A stretch of 64,000 nt of DNA from NCBI GenBank assembly GCA_950097015.1, contig CATNEN010000039.1, positions 15,160,501 through 15,224,500 on the forward strand, in the 5' to 3' direction. Below, piece by piece: positions 19,284 to 29,644 of this stretch; position 1 is the stretch's first letter; every line of letters starts with the position of its first letter. Origin of the DNA: Macrostomum hystrix. Taxonomy: Eukaryota; Platyhelminthes; Macrostomidae. The notes beneath the pieces were generated by a model. It had not been told where the DNA came from, made no database searches, and saw nothing but the letters and a program-made list of their open reading frames with translations. Both the position numbers and the translations under genes were made by a program.

Positions 19284-19526
19284 CAGAGGCAGATTTAGGG
19301 GGGAGGGGCGGGGGGGCAGTCGCCCCCCTCAATTTTAATCATGGAAATAAGATGCCCCTTTTCGGCCGCTGGCGCCCCTTTTTCAGCCGCTGGCTCCCGT
19401 TTTTCAGCCGCTGGCGCCCTTTCTTGGCTCCTGGCGCCCTTTTTCGGCCGCTGGCACCCCCTCTGTGATTCTCATGGCGCTCCCCTGACAGACCGCCCCA
19501 AAACAAAATTCCTGGATCTGCCATTG
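19284..19526. mobile_element. hAT-type MITE, 243 bp
   Basis: Terminal inverted repeats CAGAGGCAGATTTAGG and (reverse strand) CAATGGCAGATCCAGG, flanked by a perfect 8-bp duplication ACTGTATA (19276-19283 and 19527-19534). The 8-bp duplication and CAGNGGC-type ends indicate the hAT superfamily. The interior has G/C runs and several copies of an about 20-bp motif containing CAGCCGCTGGC. No coding capacity. Confidence 0.85.
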
Positions 19527-19534
19527 ACTGTATA

Positions 19535-20332
19535 GAGGCTAAGAGACATGTTTCTAAAGAAGTAATCAAGAGGGGGCTGTTTGGACAAACTTTTCACTTA
19601 TTTTTTACTTAAAACGCCCTTAAACAAACTCTTCACTTTTCATTAATGCAGTAAATAAATAAATGGTGACCTTCACTATAAAGTTAATACAGAGACGTGA
19701 ATTGCTTACTGCTTTGCTTTAAATTTCTGCCCCAAAAACAACGGGCAAAAAAAGCTAGTAATAATAATAATAGTACAATTCTTAGTATAGTTCTTAGTAT
19801 AGTTCTTAGAACAGTTCTTAGTAAGGTTCTTTGTATGATTCTGAGTATATTTCTCAATATTCTCCTCTCTTAAAATTAAAACTGACACAAAAACGTATCT
19901 ACACTGTCACACAATAAAGATGATTTAGTGTGTGAAGAATGATTACAATTGAGGCTATCAACTTCGGTTGAAATGCATATTAGATTGTGCAGCTACATTT
20001 AAAGCATGCCCAATTAGTTCCATTGAATGTGTACACATTTACCTTACAAGCCACGTAATTTAGTGGATTTTCTATTTTTTAACCATTATCGATAGAGGTT
20101 TATCGATGCTGACGTCAGATAATTTAGATTCATATGCCGGACGTTCGCTTCACGAAAAGCGGTCATTCGGTTTTGAAATCTTGCAGTGCGTATTTGAAAT
20201 TCCCCCTGCAATCTTCCCAAACAGTCTTTCGACTGCTAAGGCTGATTTTTGTACGCCTTGAATGTCTATGGCCACGACTTGCTTAATCTGTCTTGCTAAA
20301 CTACCTACTAGTATAACTTTAAACCATAGACA
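19535..20332. other. Intergenic stretch, no gene
   Basis: AT-rich. At about 19778-19850 there are short imperfect repeats of GTTCTTAGTATA. Nothing coding is supported. Confidence 0.4.
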
Positions 20333-20335
20333 TTA

Positions 20336-20730
20336 GTAGCGTGTATGGCAACACACACGCACTCGCGTCGGAGAATAGCGGGTCGATCGTCCATGTACGC
20401 GTCTGCGCGGTCCCTGCGGAGTACACAGAAGCACGTCCAGCAGCGGCTGAGGGCAGTAGGCTTCAGCCATGATCACGTGCCCAGCAAGCCGCAGGCGCTG
20501 CTGTCTCAGCAGGTCGGAAGGCCGAGTCGGTCGTCTCGCTTCCTTGTCCGTGGCGGACGCCAAACGCAGCGCAAAGTAGGGCCGCAGGCGCCGCGATGAG
20601 CTGCCCCTCGAGTGCCTCCGTCAGAGTCCAGGTCTCTGCATCGTAGAGCAGCATTGTCTCAACGACCGCCTGAAATAGCTTTCTAGAGAGTTTTGGAGAC
20701 CTGAGCAGCCTTTCGGTGAGGTGCATTCAT
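20336..20730 (-). pseudogene. LINE reverse-transcriptase C-terminal remnant
   Basis: Two overlapping minus-strand frames show the tail of a non-LTR retrotransposon ORF2: RKLFQAVVETMLLYDAETWTL followed by a frameshift and RLRLAGHVIMAEAYCPQPLLD. The pattern (LLY-AETWTL, then R-LAGH) is the standard region after the RT domain in RTE/CR1-like elements. It is 5'-truncated and frameshifted, so dead. Confidence 0.65.
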
Positions 20731-20739
20731 TGCCCGCTG

Positions 20740-21099
20740 ACTCGACAGAGGCAAAATTCTTAATTCTTGATTCAGTTTTGGCCCTGGATTGAAAGAGTAT
20801 TCATTTATTGGAAACAAAAGAAGTTTAGTATTTTAAAGCACTAAAATAAATAAATAAATAACTTTACCATTAAAAACTAAAATCCTTTGAATTTGGATAA
20901 AGAGACAGACTAGCAGTGAAAACAAGAGCTTAGATTTTTAGGACACAAAAGATAACTATGACAAAAAGTTCTCTGATTGAGTTGCAGCAAGGAAAAGTAC
21001 CAGCTTTGGTGTGGAGGCTTGTTGTGAAATTTACCAATGTCTACTAAAAGCAGAAGAACAAAGTATCATTGGATCGTGGAAAAAGAACTACCGAAGGCC
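20740..21099. other. Intergenic stretch, no gene
   Basis: Contains a short (AAAT)n run near 20844. No ORF supported. Confidence 0.35.
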
Positions 21100-21129
21100 G
21101 ATTTCAAACAACAAAAATAATTCATTGCA

Positions 21130-21262
21130 CCTGGGTGAACTGAAGCAACGTAGAGTTAAGTGTCTTGCTAAAAGATGCCAATTGTTCCGGTGCAGTTGGG
21201 AATCGAACCCCCGACCTTAAAGTCGTGAGTCAGACGCTTAAACAACTAGGCTGCAAACGAAA
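21130..21262 (-). mobile_element. tRNA-derived SINE-like fragment
   Basis: The plus strand reads GGGAATCGAACCCCCGACC followed by GTCGTGAGTCAGACGCTTAA and AACTAGGCTGC, the reverse complement of a tRNA-like box B, anticodon arm and box A. The preceding CACCTGGGTGAACTGAAG is the common companion segment of this widespread animal SINE type. The anticodon arm does not form a clean 7-base loop, so I do not call a functional tRNA. Confidence 0.55.
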
Positions 21263-21311
21263 TGTTGAGGCTAAGTTTTTTCCTGACTTTGTCGACAATG
21301 GTCAAGAAAGT

Positions 21312-23300
21312 CTAAACCAGAAGCAGGAGCCGAACGCTTTTCAGGGCGACGTGTGTATTCAGCACGCCGTACCAGTTCATGGAGCTAGTGTCGCTCACAC
21401 CGGAGAGTCGATAGAGCCCGTTCGGATTCGAACTGTAACAGCTGAAGAACCACCAGCCGCCGTTGCCGAATGTGGTGGAACACGAGCGAAAAGCATCGGC
21501 GTCATTGTCCCTGTCCATTGTGGAGAATTTCATGCCTTTGTGCGAGGACAGAGAGTCGCTAGTTGTGTTAGAACTACCAGTCAGGTAAGAATTGAAAGTC
21601 ATTGTATAGTTCGTGCTGGCGTTGTTGACAACGAAGCCGGAGTATTCGCTAACGTACAGAACGTTTGACCACGTGACAAGTTCGACTCGCAATAGTTTCG
21701 GCGAGTCGACAGTCAGCTCGTTCATTGTGTGCAGGCCTGTTGTCATTAGGGTGATTTAATTTAATTATTCATTTTTCATTTAGGTTAATTTAACGAAAGG
21801 TGGGCAAAATGTGCAATCTATCTTGCGTGCCAAGGGGGAGACATACAAAAGTCGACAGCGAACAGATATGAGACAGGGGAGATTTGAGACAGGGACAGGG
21901 GAGAGATGAGACTCGGGAGATTTGAGACAGGTAGCGATGAGACAGGGAGAGATGAGACAGGAGAGAGATGAGACAGGAGAGAGATGAGATAGGGGAGAGA
22001 TGAGACAGGAGAGAGATGAGACAGGAGAGAGATGAGACAGGAGAGAGATGAGACAGGGGAGAGATGAGACAGGGTAGATTTGAGACAGGAGAGAGATGAG
22101 ACAGGGGAGAAATGAGACAGGTAGAGATGAGACAGGTAGAGATGAGACAGGGGAGATGAGACAGGGAGAGATGAGACAGGGTAGAGATATAAAAGGTGAG
22201 AGATGTTCCCAACGATCGTGACTCACCGATCCAGAAGTCGTCTTCATCACCGAATCCGAGCTCGTATTCCTCCCAGGTGCGTGCAAAACTCTGCGAGCCT
22301 TTCACGCGCTGTTCAATGACTCGATACTTGGAACTGCCAATGTAGCTGTAGAACTCTGAAACTTGTTTCAATAATTTACGTATATTATTGAGTGACGGCA
22401 ATGTATCAACTCTGCTTGAGCACGGCCTACAGTGTCATAAGTGTCGACTCACCGAAGACTCCTGGCTTCAATCTGTAGACTGTGCTGCCCGGAGCAGCTG
22501 CTGAAAAGTCGGCGCGCCAGAGCCCGGCGTGCAGACAGAGCCGCTTCTCTGGCACAAAGGCGACCGCTGAGCAGCTAGTTCTACCCAGCGAATCGCATTT
22601 TAGGGCGCAGTCGGTGTCACTGCGGCCCGCAGTCGATGCCAGAGCGGCTGCTCCCGACGTAATTGTCGGAGCACTGGAGAACTCTGGTAAAGTTAGTAAT
22701 AGTAATTGCAAGAGAACTGCGGGCAATGGCACATCATTTGGTGACACTAGACCCGCAGCCAGCGAGGAGGCAATTCTGCCCATTTCGCTGACTCCTCAGC
22801 ACACACGCACAGATACTGTACGCAGGCACAGGCTCACACAGGTGTGTACATCTGCCCTGACTTTCTCATCGTCAGGCAGTGTACACTCTCACTGTGCCTT
22901 GGAGGTTGGCCCTCAAGGGCCTAAATTGCACGACAAGCCCCCCAAGCCTTCTCTCAGCTGCACCCCAAATAAATTTGGCCTCTCCGTTAGACCGCTCTGC
23001 CGCACACTCTCTCTTGACAAGTTAACACCGAGGTCCCTGAGTTCGATTCCCAGCTGGCCAACCCGCTTCCCCAAAATGGCACAATGCCTAAATGAATAAC
23101 TCTGGACAGATGTTTACACTCCTGTGTGCGTGTGTGCTCGGGAGTCACTCTACTGCGACCAACTGATGCAGCAGTACCCAGCTGCCCTTCCGAAAAAGTT
23201 GTATTATCTTATGAGTGCACGCACCTGTATTACCGAGTGTCTTAGACACTAAAATGCCCATAACGAGCAGCACAGTTCTAGTCGGAGTCATCCGCGACAT
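21312..23300 (-). CDS. Secreted PAN/apple plus fibrinogen-domain protein, gene 2
   Basis: Four exons: 23300-23225 (signal peptide, with RTVLLVMGILVSKTLG core), 22683-22453 (PAN-like, TDCALKCDS, CSAVAFV, LCLHAGLW), 22355-22227 (first part of the fibrinogen domain, ARTWEEYELGFGDEDDFWIG) and 21736-21312 (rest, with GMKFSTMDRDND, GNGGWWFFSC and PNGLY). All introns are GT-AG and phase 1; total 286 residues, identical in length to gene 3. Final residues LLLLV match genes 1 and 3. Intron 1 has SINE copies and intron 3 the 16-bp minisatellite. It is a diverged paralogue of its neighbours; it probably binds carbohydrate or acetylated ligands outside the cell, as related lectins do. Confidence 0.87.
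21885..22190 (-). repeat. 16-bp minisatellite in intron 3 of gene 2
   Basis: About 18 copies of GAGACAGGGGAGAGAT on the plus strand, the reverse complement of the array at 13.6-14.7 kb. Read along the gene, both arrays have the same sense relative to their nearest PAN/fibrinogen gene. Confidence 0.9.
22800..23000 (-). mobile_element. tRNA-derived SINE copy in intron 1 of gene 2
   Basis: Reverse strand has the box A segment GGCAGAGCGGTCTAAC and the characteristic tail GCCTGACGATGAGAAAGTCA followed by GTGTACA motifs. The same family occurs at 41.1 kb (plus strand) and in part at 43.1 kb. Confidence 0.7.
23005..23165 (+). mobile_element. Partial SINE of the same family, opposite orientation
   Basis: Box B-like GAGTTCGATTCCCAGC is followed by an ACAATGCCTAAATG segment and a GTGTGCGTGTGTGC stretch. 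It abuts the inverted copy to its left, suggesting nested insertion. Confidence 0.5.
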
Positions 23301-24412
23301 CCGGAGTAATCTGATAAACAGAAAAGGCTCAAGTTTACGCTATTTCCATGCCACCTGCAGAGCAGAAAAACAATTGCTTTTAAACAAAGAATCCGCCAAT
23401 TTGTTTGCTTGAAAATTGTCATGTCAACCATGAAGGCTTTTCATCCTGTGGCCAGTCTTGAGTAAGGAGCTGGCTTTAACTCACTCTTTTCTGATTGACG
23501 CTTCAGTTTGGGGCTCTAGAGCTGTGGGTCGGTGGATGAGCTGAGCTTAAAATCGATTTTCTGAAAGCCACGTTGAGTCGCTTAAGCATGTTTACTCGTA
23601 GTTGCTCATAAAGGCTCAGGATCGTAAATACTTTACTGCCATTGATTTAGACACAAAAATTTGTCTTCTGGCTCTGCGGGCTTAAATAAAAGAATTAGCA
23701 AGTGCATTTGTCTGTCATAGCGAACTGTAATTGTCATAAGGAACTGTTATACACTGTCGTAACGTACTGGTAATAACGCTTCAGTAATAAATAATGTGTC
23801 ATCTGCGATTTTTAAAGATTGTGTCATTTAAGTTAAAACTTTTTAGCTGAACTTCATCTTTTAAATCATATTTTAAACAACACGCAGACACACAGACTTT
23901 AGCTAAAACATCGAGAATTTATTTTACTTTCATGTAAAATAAAAAACTATTTGTAAGAATGAGGCGATAGTAATTTTCTGTTGTATCACAAGGCTTATCA
24001 GAGTTCCCTTTCCGATCTGATTTCATAAGTTCTGTGACATTGTCGTTACGTTCACTTGCTTTATTTGAGTTTATTTCATAGTTTTAATGAAATCAAGCCT
24101 GTTAAAGTTAACAAGATGGGGCAGGGTGAACTGCGCGCATTCAACCAATCAGAACGCGCTATTGGGGTAGAAATTCCTTGGTGAGGGTTGAGAAATACGC
24201 CGAGGTTGCGGTTTAGCCAATCAGAAACAAGAGTTAAAAATAGAAATCTCTGTAAGGCTAAGCAGTAGGGTGGAGTCACAGGCGAGAAAAAAATAATGGT
24301 GTTAGTCTGGTGGTTAAGCGAGGTTAGTTTAACGCAAATAATTCCATTAACGGATCCAATTAAATCGAATTTTCAGGACTCGAATTCTCGCGAAAAAGTT
24401 TAGCTGCGCCGT
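23301..24412. other. Gap between genes 2 and 3
   Basis: No gene is supported. At 24140-24240 two CCAATCAGAA motifs lie 72 bp apart near GC-richer DNA; they may be chance or part of an old promoter or repeat. Confidence 0.35.
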
Positions 24413-25602
24413 CTAGATCAGCAGCATAAGTCGAATGCTTTTCAGAGCCATCACGCCATTCCCAGCTCCGTACCAAACCATCGCCGTGACATCTGACGCA
24501 GCTGACAGCTTGTAGACTCCATTAGGATTCGACCAGTAACAGTTAAAGAACCACCAGCCGCCGTTGCCGTTATTGCGAGAACACGATCCGCTAGTGACGT
24601 CATTGTCCCGGTCCAAGGTAGAGAACTTCATTCCATTGTGGCTAGCCAGGGAGTCGCTAGTCGTGTTGGAGCTGTTGCTCAGGTACAGGTCGTACTTCAT
24701 GATGTAATTCGTGCTGGCGTTGGCCACAGAGAAGCCCGCGTATTCGCTGACATAAAAGAGACCCGACCACGTGCCTGCTTCGACTCTCAGCTTTCTGGGC
24801 GAGCTGCCCGTCAGCTCGTTGATTGCTTTTAGACCTGAAATTCAATCTCTCATCTCTTATCAATCGACGAAATCTATTTTTTGCAAAAAAATGAAAAAAA
24901 ACTGGACCTATTCAAAGGTGAACTGGACCTATTCAAAGACAATTTGAAACTATTGAAAGCCTTATCTAATCAGAGGAAACATTCAACCTACCTAGCCAAA
25001 AGTCGTAATCATCTCCGAATCCAGACTCATACTCAGGCCAGCTGCGAGCGAAGCTCTGAGTACCCAGCAGTCGCTGCTGAATTATGCGGTAAGTTTCGTT
25101 GCCAACGTTCCTAAATGACTCTGAAACTGTCAGTTGGTAGCTGTGAGTTGTCGGCAATGCTCAAGCAAAAGAATCAAGTCTAGCTCCTAAGACGTGTATA
25201 AAATTGGCCTCACAAAATGGCAAAATCTTCTTCCGATAGACAGGACTACCAGGCGGTACAAAACTAGCGAAGCTCGCAGTCAAAGCGGCCGAGAACAGGC
25301 AGATATTCTTTTGTACGTTGAAGACGGTCGCTGAGCAGCCGGCAGGGTGCAGCTGCAGCTGCTCGCACTTCAGAGCACAGTCCGACTCGCTTCGACCAGA
25401 TGACCAGGTCGGAGCAGGCGCCACGACTGTTGAAGCCATCGGCTCGCTGGAGAATTCTGCGGCGCGGTTGATTTTAGATTATGGTCAAATGATGTTAACA
25501 TGTGTATGTGCAATAATGTATTCTCCACTTTATACCTGCATCCGCATGCACCATTGTCCATATATTAAACACAATGAATACTACAAGGCACCAATGAGAC
25601 AT
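24413..25602 (-). CDS. Secreted PAN/apple plus fibrinogen-domain protein, gene 3
   Basis: Four exons: 25602-25536 (signal peptide, CLVVFIVFNIWTMVHA), 25456-25214 (PAN-like, SDCALKCEQ, CSATVFN, ICLFSAAL), 25120-24992 (ARSWPEYESGFGDDYDFWLG) and 24834-24413 (KAINELTGSSPRKLRVEAG, GMKFSTLDRDND, GNGGWWFFNC, PNGVY). Introns are GT-AG, phase 1 throughout; 286 residues. Exon 3 has exactly the size of exon 3 in gene 2 (129 bp). Genes 2 and 3 are tandem and gene 1 is opposite, so the cluster arose by local duplication with one inversion. The DRDND segment suggests calcium binding as in other fibrinogen-related domains. Confidence 0.87.
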
Positions 25603-26006
25603 TTGTCAGTGTTCAGACAGACAGGGACTCGTGTGACTTCTCAGTTATAGTTTAGCTCTTGTTATATTAGGCTTTACAACTGCTGTATTTATCTGCAGAT
25701 GGTTTAAGCACAAGTGAAGAGACTCATAAGTGAAGTTCAAGACAGGTTTTGTCAAGAGCGCGTCACAATTCTTTGTCAGGAAGCTGAAGAGCATTCGAAG
25801 GGGAGCTTCAATGATCTATTGTGCTTCAAGAAAGTCAAATAAGCCTGTAGAAGAAGTGTCTATAGCCTCCTGGAAGAATTGGAAGCTCCCAATGAGAGAG
25901 AGGCTTTGACTTAGCTGAGTAAGATTTGCATAGCTGCATTCTCCAACATGTCAGTCTTAACAGACTGGAAACTAGAGATTTCCCTAACTTGTGTCACACT
26001 AATTCC
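25603..26006. other. Intergenic stretch, no gene
   Basis: A stretch at 25700-25960 has a transposon-like appearance (short broken frames such as a GAAGAATTGGAAGC segment) but nothing that can be named. Confidence 0.3.
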
Positions 26007-26789
26007 CAAAGGACCACTAGGAGAAGAAGGACGGGAAACTGCATTTCTTAGAAAAAAATTCTAAGAAACTGCAGTTTTCTAGAAAAATACACTACAACAG
26101 AGATAGGAATCTTTTTTCATAAATTTGAATGCTGACAGCTTTTGATTGGCAGCAGATAAAAAGCTGTTCTTTAGACATAACTCGCCTAACATGTTGATTG
26201 CTCTACCCAATTTTATAAGGTTTTAAACATGAAAATTTGATCCTCATACGTTTTTTTACGAAATACGAGCCTAACCTACAAAAGTCAGAAATTTAATACG
26301 CTACATACTAGTAGAACTATTATTGTGTTCCTCTTTCATATTTTTTAATGAATATAATAGTTTTTTGTATTAGTTATTTTTTTCTTGGCTTTAAAAGGAA
26401 GCAATACCTTTTTATTAAATTAAGTTAATTAGTTTTCTTATACAAAATTAAATACTTCACAAAAGCTTCACTTAGCTAAATGATGAAAATTAATTATGCT
26501 AGTAAAAAACTGCAAGACCATTTTCAGTTATTTGCATCTTTATAAGTAAGGAAAATCGTATGAAGATCTAATTGTAATGTACACAACTTTATAACATTCG
26601 GTGAAGCAACAGGTTAGTAAAGTTACATCAAACGAACAGCTTTGTATCTGCTTCCAGTCAAAAGCTGTCACGAATAAAATCTGAAAATGTGAAAATTTCC
26701 TATCTCAGTAGTGTATTTTCCGCGAAAACCAGCCTTCAATTTTTGTTTATAAGAAATGCAGTTTCCCGTCCTCCTCCTAGTGGTCCGTG
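26007..26789. mobile_element. Long-inverted-repeat MITE (older copy), 783 bp
   Basis: Left end CAAAGGACCACTAGGAG and right end (reverse strand) CACGGACCACTAGGAGG extend inward through GGACGGGAAACTGCATTTC and GAAAATACACTAC...GAGATAGGAA. Flanks CTAATTCC (25999-26006) and TTAATACC (26790-26797) match at six of eight positions, suggesting an eroded 8-bp target duplication. The AT-rich centre has no ORF. The ends match the element at 61749-62616. Confidence 0.75.
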
Positions 26790-26797
26790 TTAATACC

Positions 26798-29644
26798 GCC
26801 ATTTACACGTGCCGCATCTTCCGAGAGTAGCGACCGCCGACCGCTCACGGTGTCAATCAAGGGCTTACTTTTGTTCTGATGCGTGACAGGGTCGATATAA
26901 ATAAGAAGTTGTCTTATAATCCTTCCCAGTACATTATCCCGGTTGATAGACACGACTGCACAGCATTAGAGCCTCTGTCCGAATGTTTGAATAGCATGTC
27001 GACATTCTCGTGTTCATCAGAAACTTTTGGTCTTCGCTTGTCTCTCTCTCCTCTCGCCGCCTTGTGATTGGTTCGTCACCGTATTCTCGTAAGCCTATCC
27101 CAACCCGACAATCTTACCGCCAACAGCCACCTAAGATGGAACTCGTATTAGTATCAGGTAATAACAGTAAAACTAACAGTAGAACAATTATTTACTGCAC
27201 CCGAACGGAGCAACGCAAGCACACAAAACTCTAGAACACTGGCCAATTTTTTGTTGCGCATCTTCTGAAGCAAGAATCAAGTCGCCAGCTCTTCAGACCG
27301 TCGAGACATTCAATGTTTCTGGCCGAAAGTGTATTTCATATACCCCTATACACGAATTAGCACTGCGCCTCTGTGCGGCCTTGCCAGGCCTCGAAAACTT
27401 ATCAGCATGTCACACCGGTAAGGCCTGCATCATTTCCGTCTTTGGTGGTCACCAACCTTTTGTAGAGAGTAGTAAAATATGCCATTTGCTTAAAGCGCTA
27501 CTTAAAGTAATATCAAAAGGAAACCCAAGCTATAACTTTTAATCTATTTAAAAAAATGAGTCATGATGACTCATATGCAAACAAAGTCATGTGACTTGAA
27601 GCCGGAAAACTGGTTCTCGACAGCTGTATTGCTCATAATCCTGTGTATAGTAATGCTCACCTTAAAAAACCCAAAAACGCAGCTGAACAAACAAGTTTGA
27701 CCTAGCTGTGCAAACATGTATGCCCTTTGCAAACACCCGGTCCTAATCCGGTTCTCCCCAAAATTTTACTATAAATAAAAAGCAAAAATCCGAGCTGAAA
27801 ATTCAGACTCGGAGCGATCCACCGGACTTCAAAACAGCTTTATGAAGAAGAGGACTCATCTCTGAGGGAAGACAAGTGGTAAGCGCTTTACTAGACAGAG
27901 TTATTCATTGCTAGCAATAGTTGTTGTCTTGTTGAATTGAACTGAGTTTACGAGAGCCACATATCGTCGATACATTTGAGAAAGGCCTCCTTGTTTCCTA
28001 GAATACATTCCTAGAGGAGTATTGATTGATTGATTTGAGTTATCCGTTATCTGTCGGAGGTAACGAAGAAGACGCCCTTCAGGAGGACCTATTAAAGAAG
28101 ACACAAGAGAGATTTCAATTGTTCACCAGGGCGCACGTTTCTATTGTGAATTCCGAGCTCGATGAAACCGACAAGTAATCTGATTCGCTCTCGTCCGTTA
28201 TTGGCCAACAGACAGGATCGACTAGCAGCTGCCAGGAAGACAAGAAGACTACAAAGACTCAAGAAGCAACAGACCCGAAACTTCACGATCCATGCAGAAG
28301 ACTACGAACTACTCACTACCAAGGAAGAAGCAACTGCCGTAAGTGTCACGTGACTGTTATAAACTCCTAGGCAATTGTTCCCCATTGTCTAGAAGTGGTA
28401 GTTTTTGTGTGCCTGATCAACACACAATTCTTCACTTTATCTAAAAATTAGGCGCAGCTCAACCACCGGACACCCTCGCCTAGTCTGTCAACCAATCAGT
28501 CACCAACCAACGCTGTTAGAATTCTGGCACTGCCAAAAAATGTCAGGCGGGAATTCCCCTTTGGAAATGGCCTGGAAGTCCTACTGTTAATGGTATTAAT
28601 GTTCGGGAGTATGTGCCTAAAAGACAGTAGCTTTAGACGTTTACCCAAGATCGGTATCTGTCTGTAGCCAATTTTTCCTATTAGTCCACGGACTGAATTC
28701 TGTGCTAAACACAACTGATTTTAATGTCGGCATTTTTATCAGGAACAATTGCAGTAGGTAGGCAGACGGGCGAGACTGATTGGATCAGATAACTCGCAAG
28801 TTCATTTAGAATTTATTTATTCATAATTAAAAATCAACATAAAGTTGACACAAAATGATTTAAGGATTTAGATTTCAAATTATAGCCAGTATATAGCATG
28901 CAACAGGCATTATTCGGATAAGACAAGCACATTACAAATCCACATTCCTAGATGGTTGAAAAGCAAAATAATCTGGAGGGTCTTAAATTTGAAGCCAAAG
29001 AAAGCAAGCTATTGGGTCTCGGTGGATCATTGACAATGTTTCTAAAATAAATTATGAAAGGGAAAACTGTTTGTTCTACATTATAAATATTAAAATATTA
29101 AAATATTACTAAAATATTATTTACTAAAATAAAAGATCTGAGAAGAGACAAAATTTAACAAAAACATTTTTTCCATAAACAGATATCTCATGCGATTAAC
29201 TCAATTCAGTATAACAAACGATTAAAAACGCTTTTAGGCGCGAATTCAAATTTGGAAATATGTAAGTTTTAACGAAACGTAACAAACAGATTAGCAAGAG
29301 ACTTGCGGCTTCTGGATAGAAATATACTCAACAACACAATGTGGCGAACTCAAGTTTAACCGGTATTGTGTAGCTTCATGCAATCGCAGGTATATCAAAA
29401 TTAAAAAAAGACAACAGTTAAAAAATTGCTATTTTATTTGTTATATTATCTAATTATCTAAAACATACGATGCTAATTGTTCAAAACTGATAATAAGATG
29501 ACGAGGCACTAGACTACAGTAAGCGTGAGCATAGTTACTCACGCTTTCTACCAACTAGAAGCACCAAAACCCACTAATTAGATGACGAGTCAATAACTGC
29601 TAATAACTTAAACATACGAGGTAGTTACGCCCGCCCATTTTCTA
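26798..29644. other. Intergenic stretch 3' of OPA1
   Basis: About 2.8 kb without a supported gene or repeat. Small open frames around 28.1-28.3 kb are rich in Arg/Lys on one strand but have no recognisable fold. A minus-strand AATAAA at about 29433-29438 (TTTATT on plus) is a candidate OPA1 polyadenylation signal. Confidence 0.4.

Noticed and set aside
19284-19534. Promoter or CpG-like region from the GC-rich stretch
   Set aside because: The inverted ends and perfect 8-bp duplication identify it as a MITE.
21130-23165. Functional tRNA genes
   Set aside because: Box A and B motifs are present, but the cloverleaf is incomplete, and each is followed by SINE-type tails.
26879-28353. Small ORFs as an LTR or a gene
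   Set aside because: No matching direct repeats, splice sites or domain motifs; they look like chance frames.
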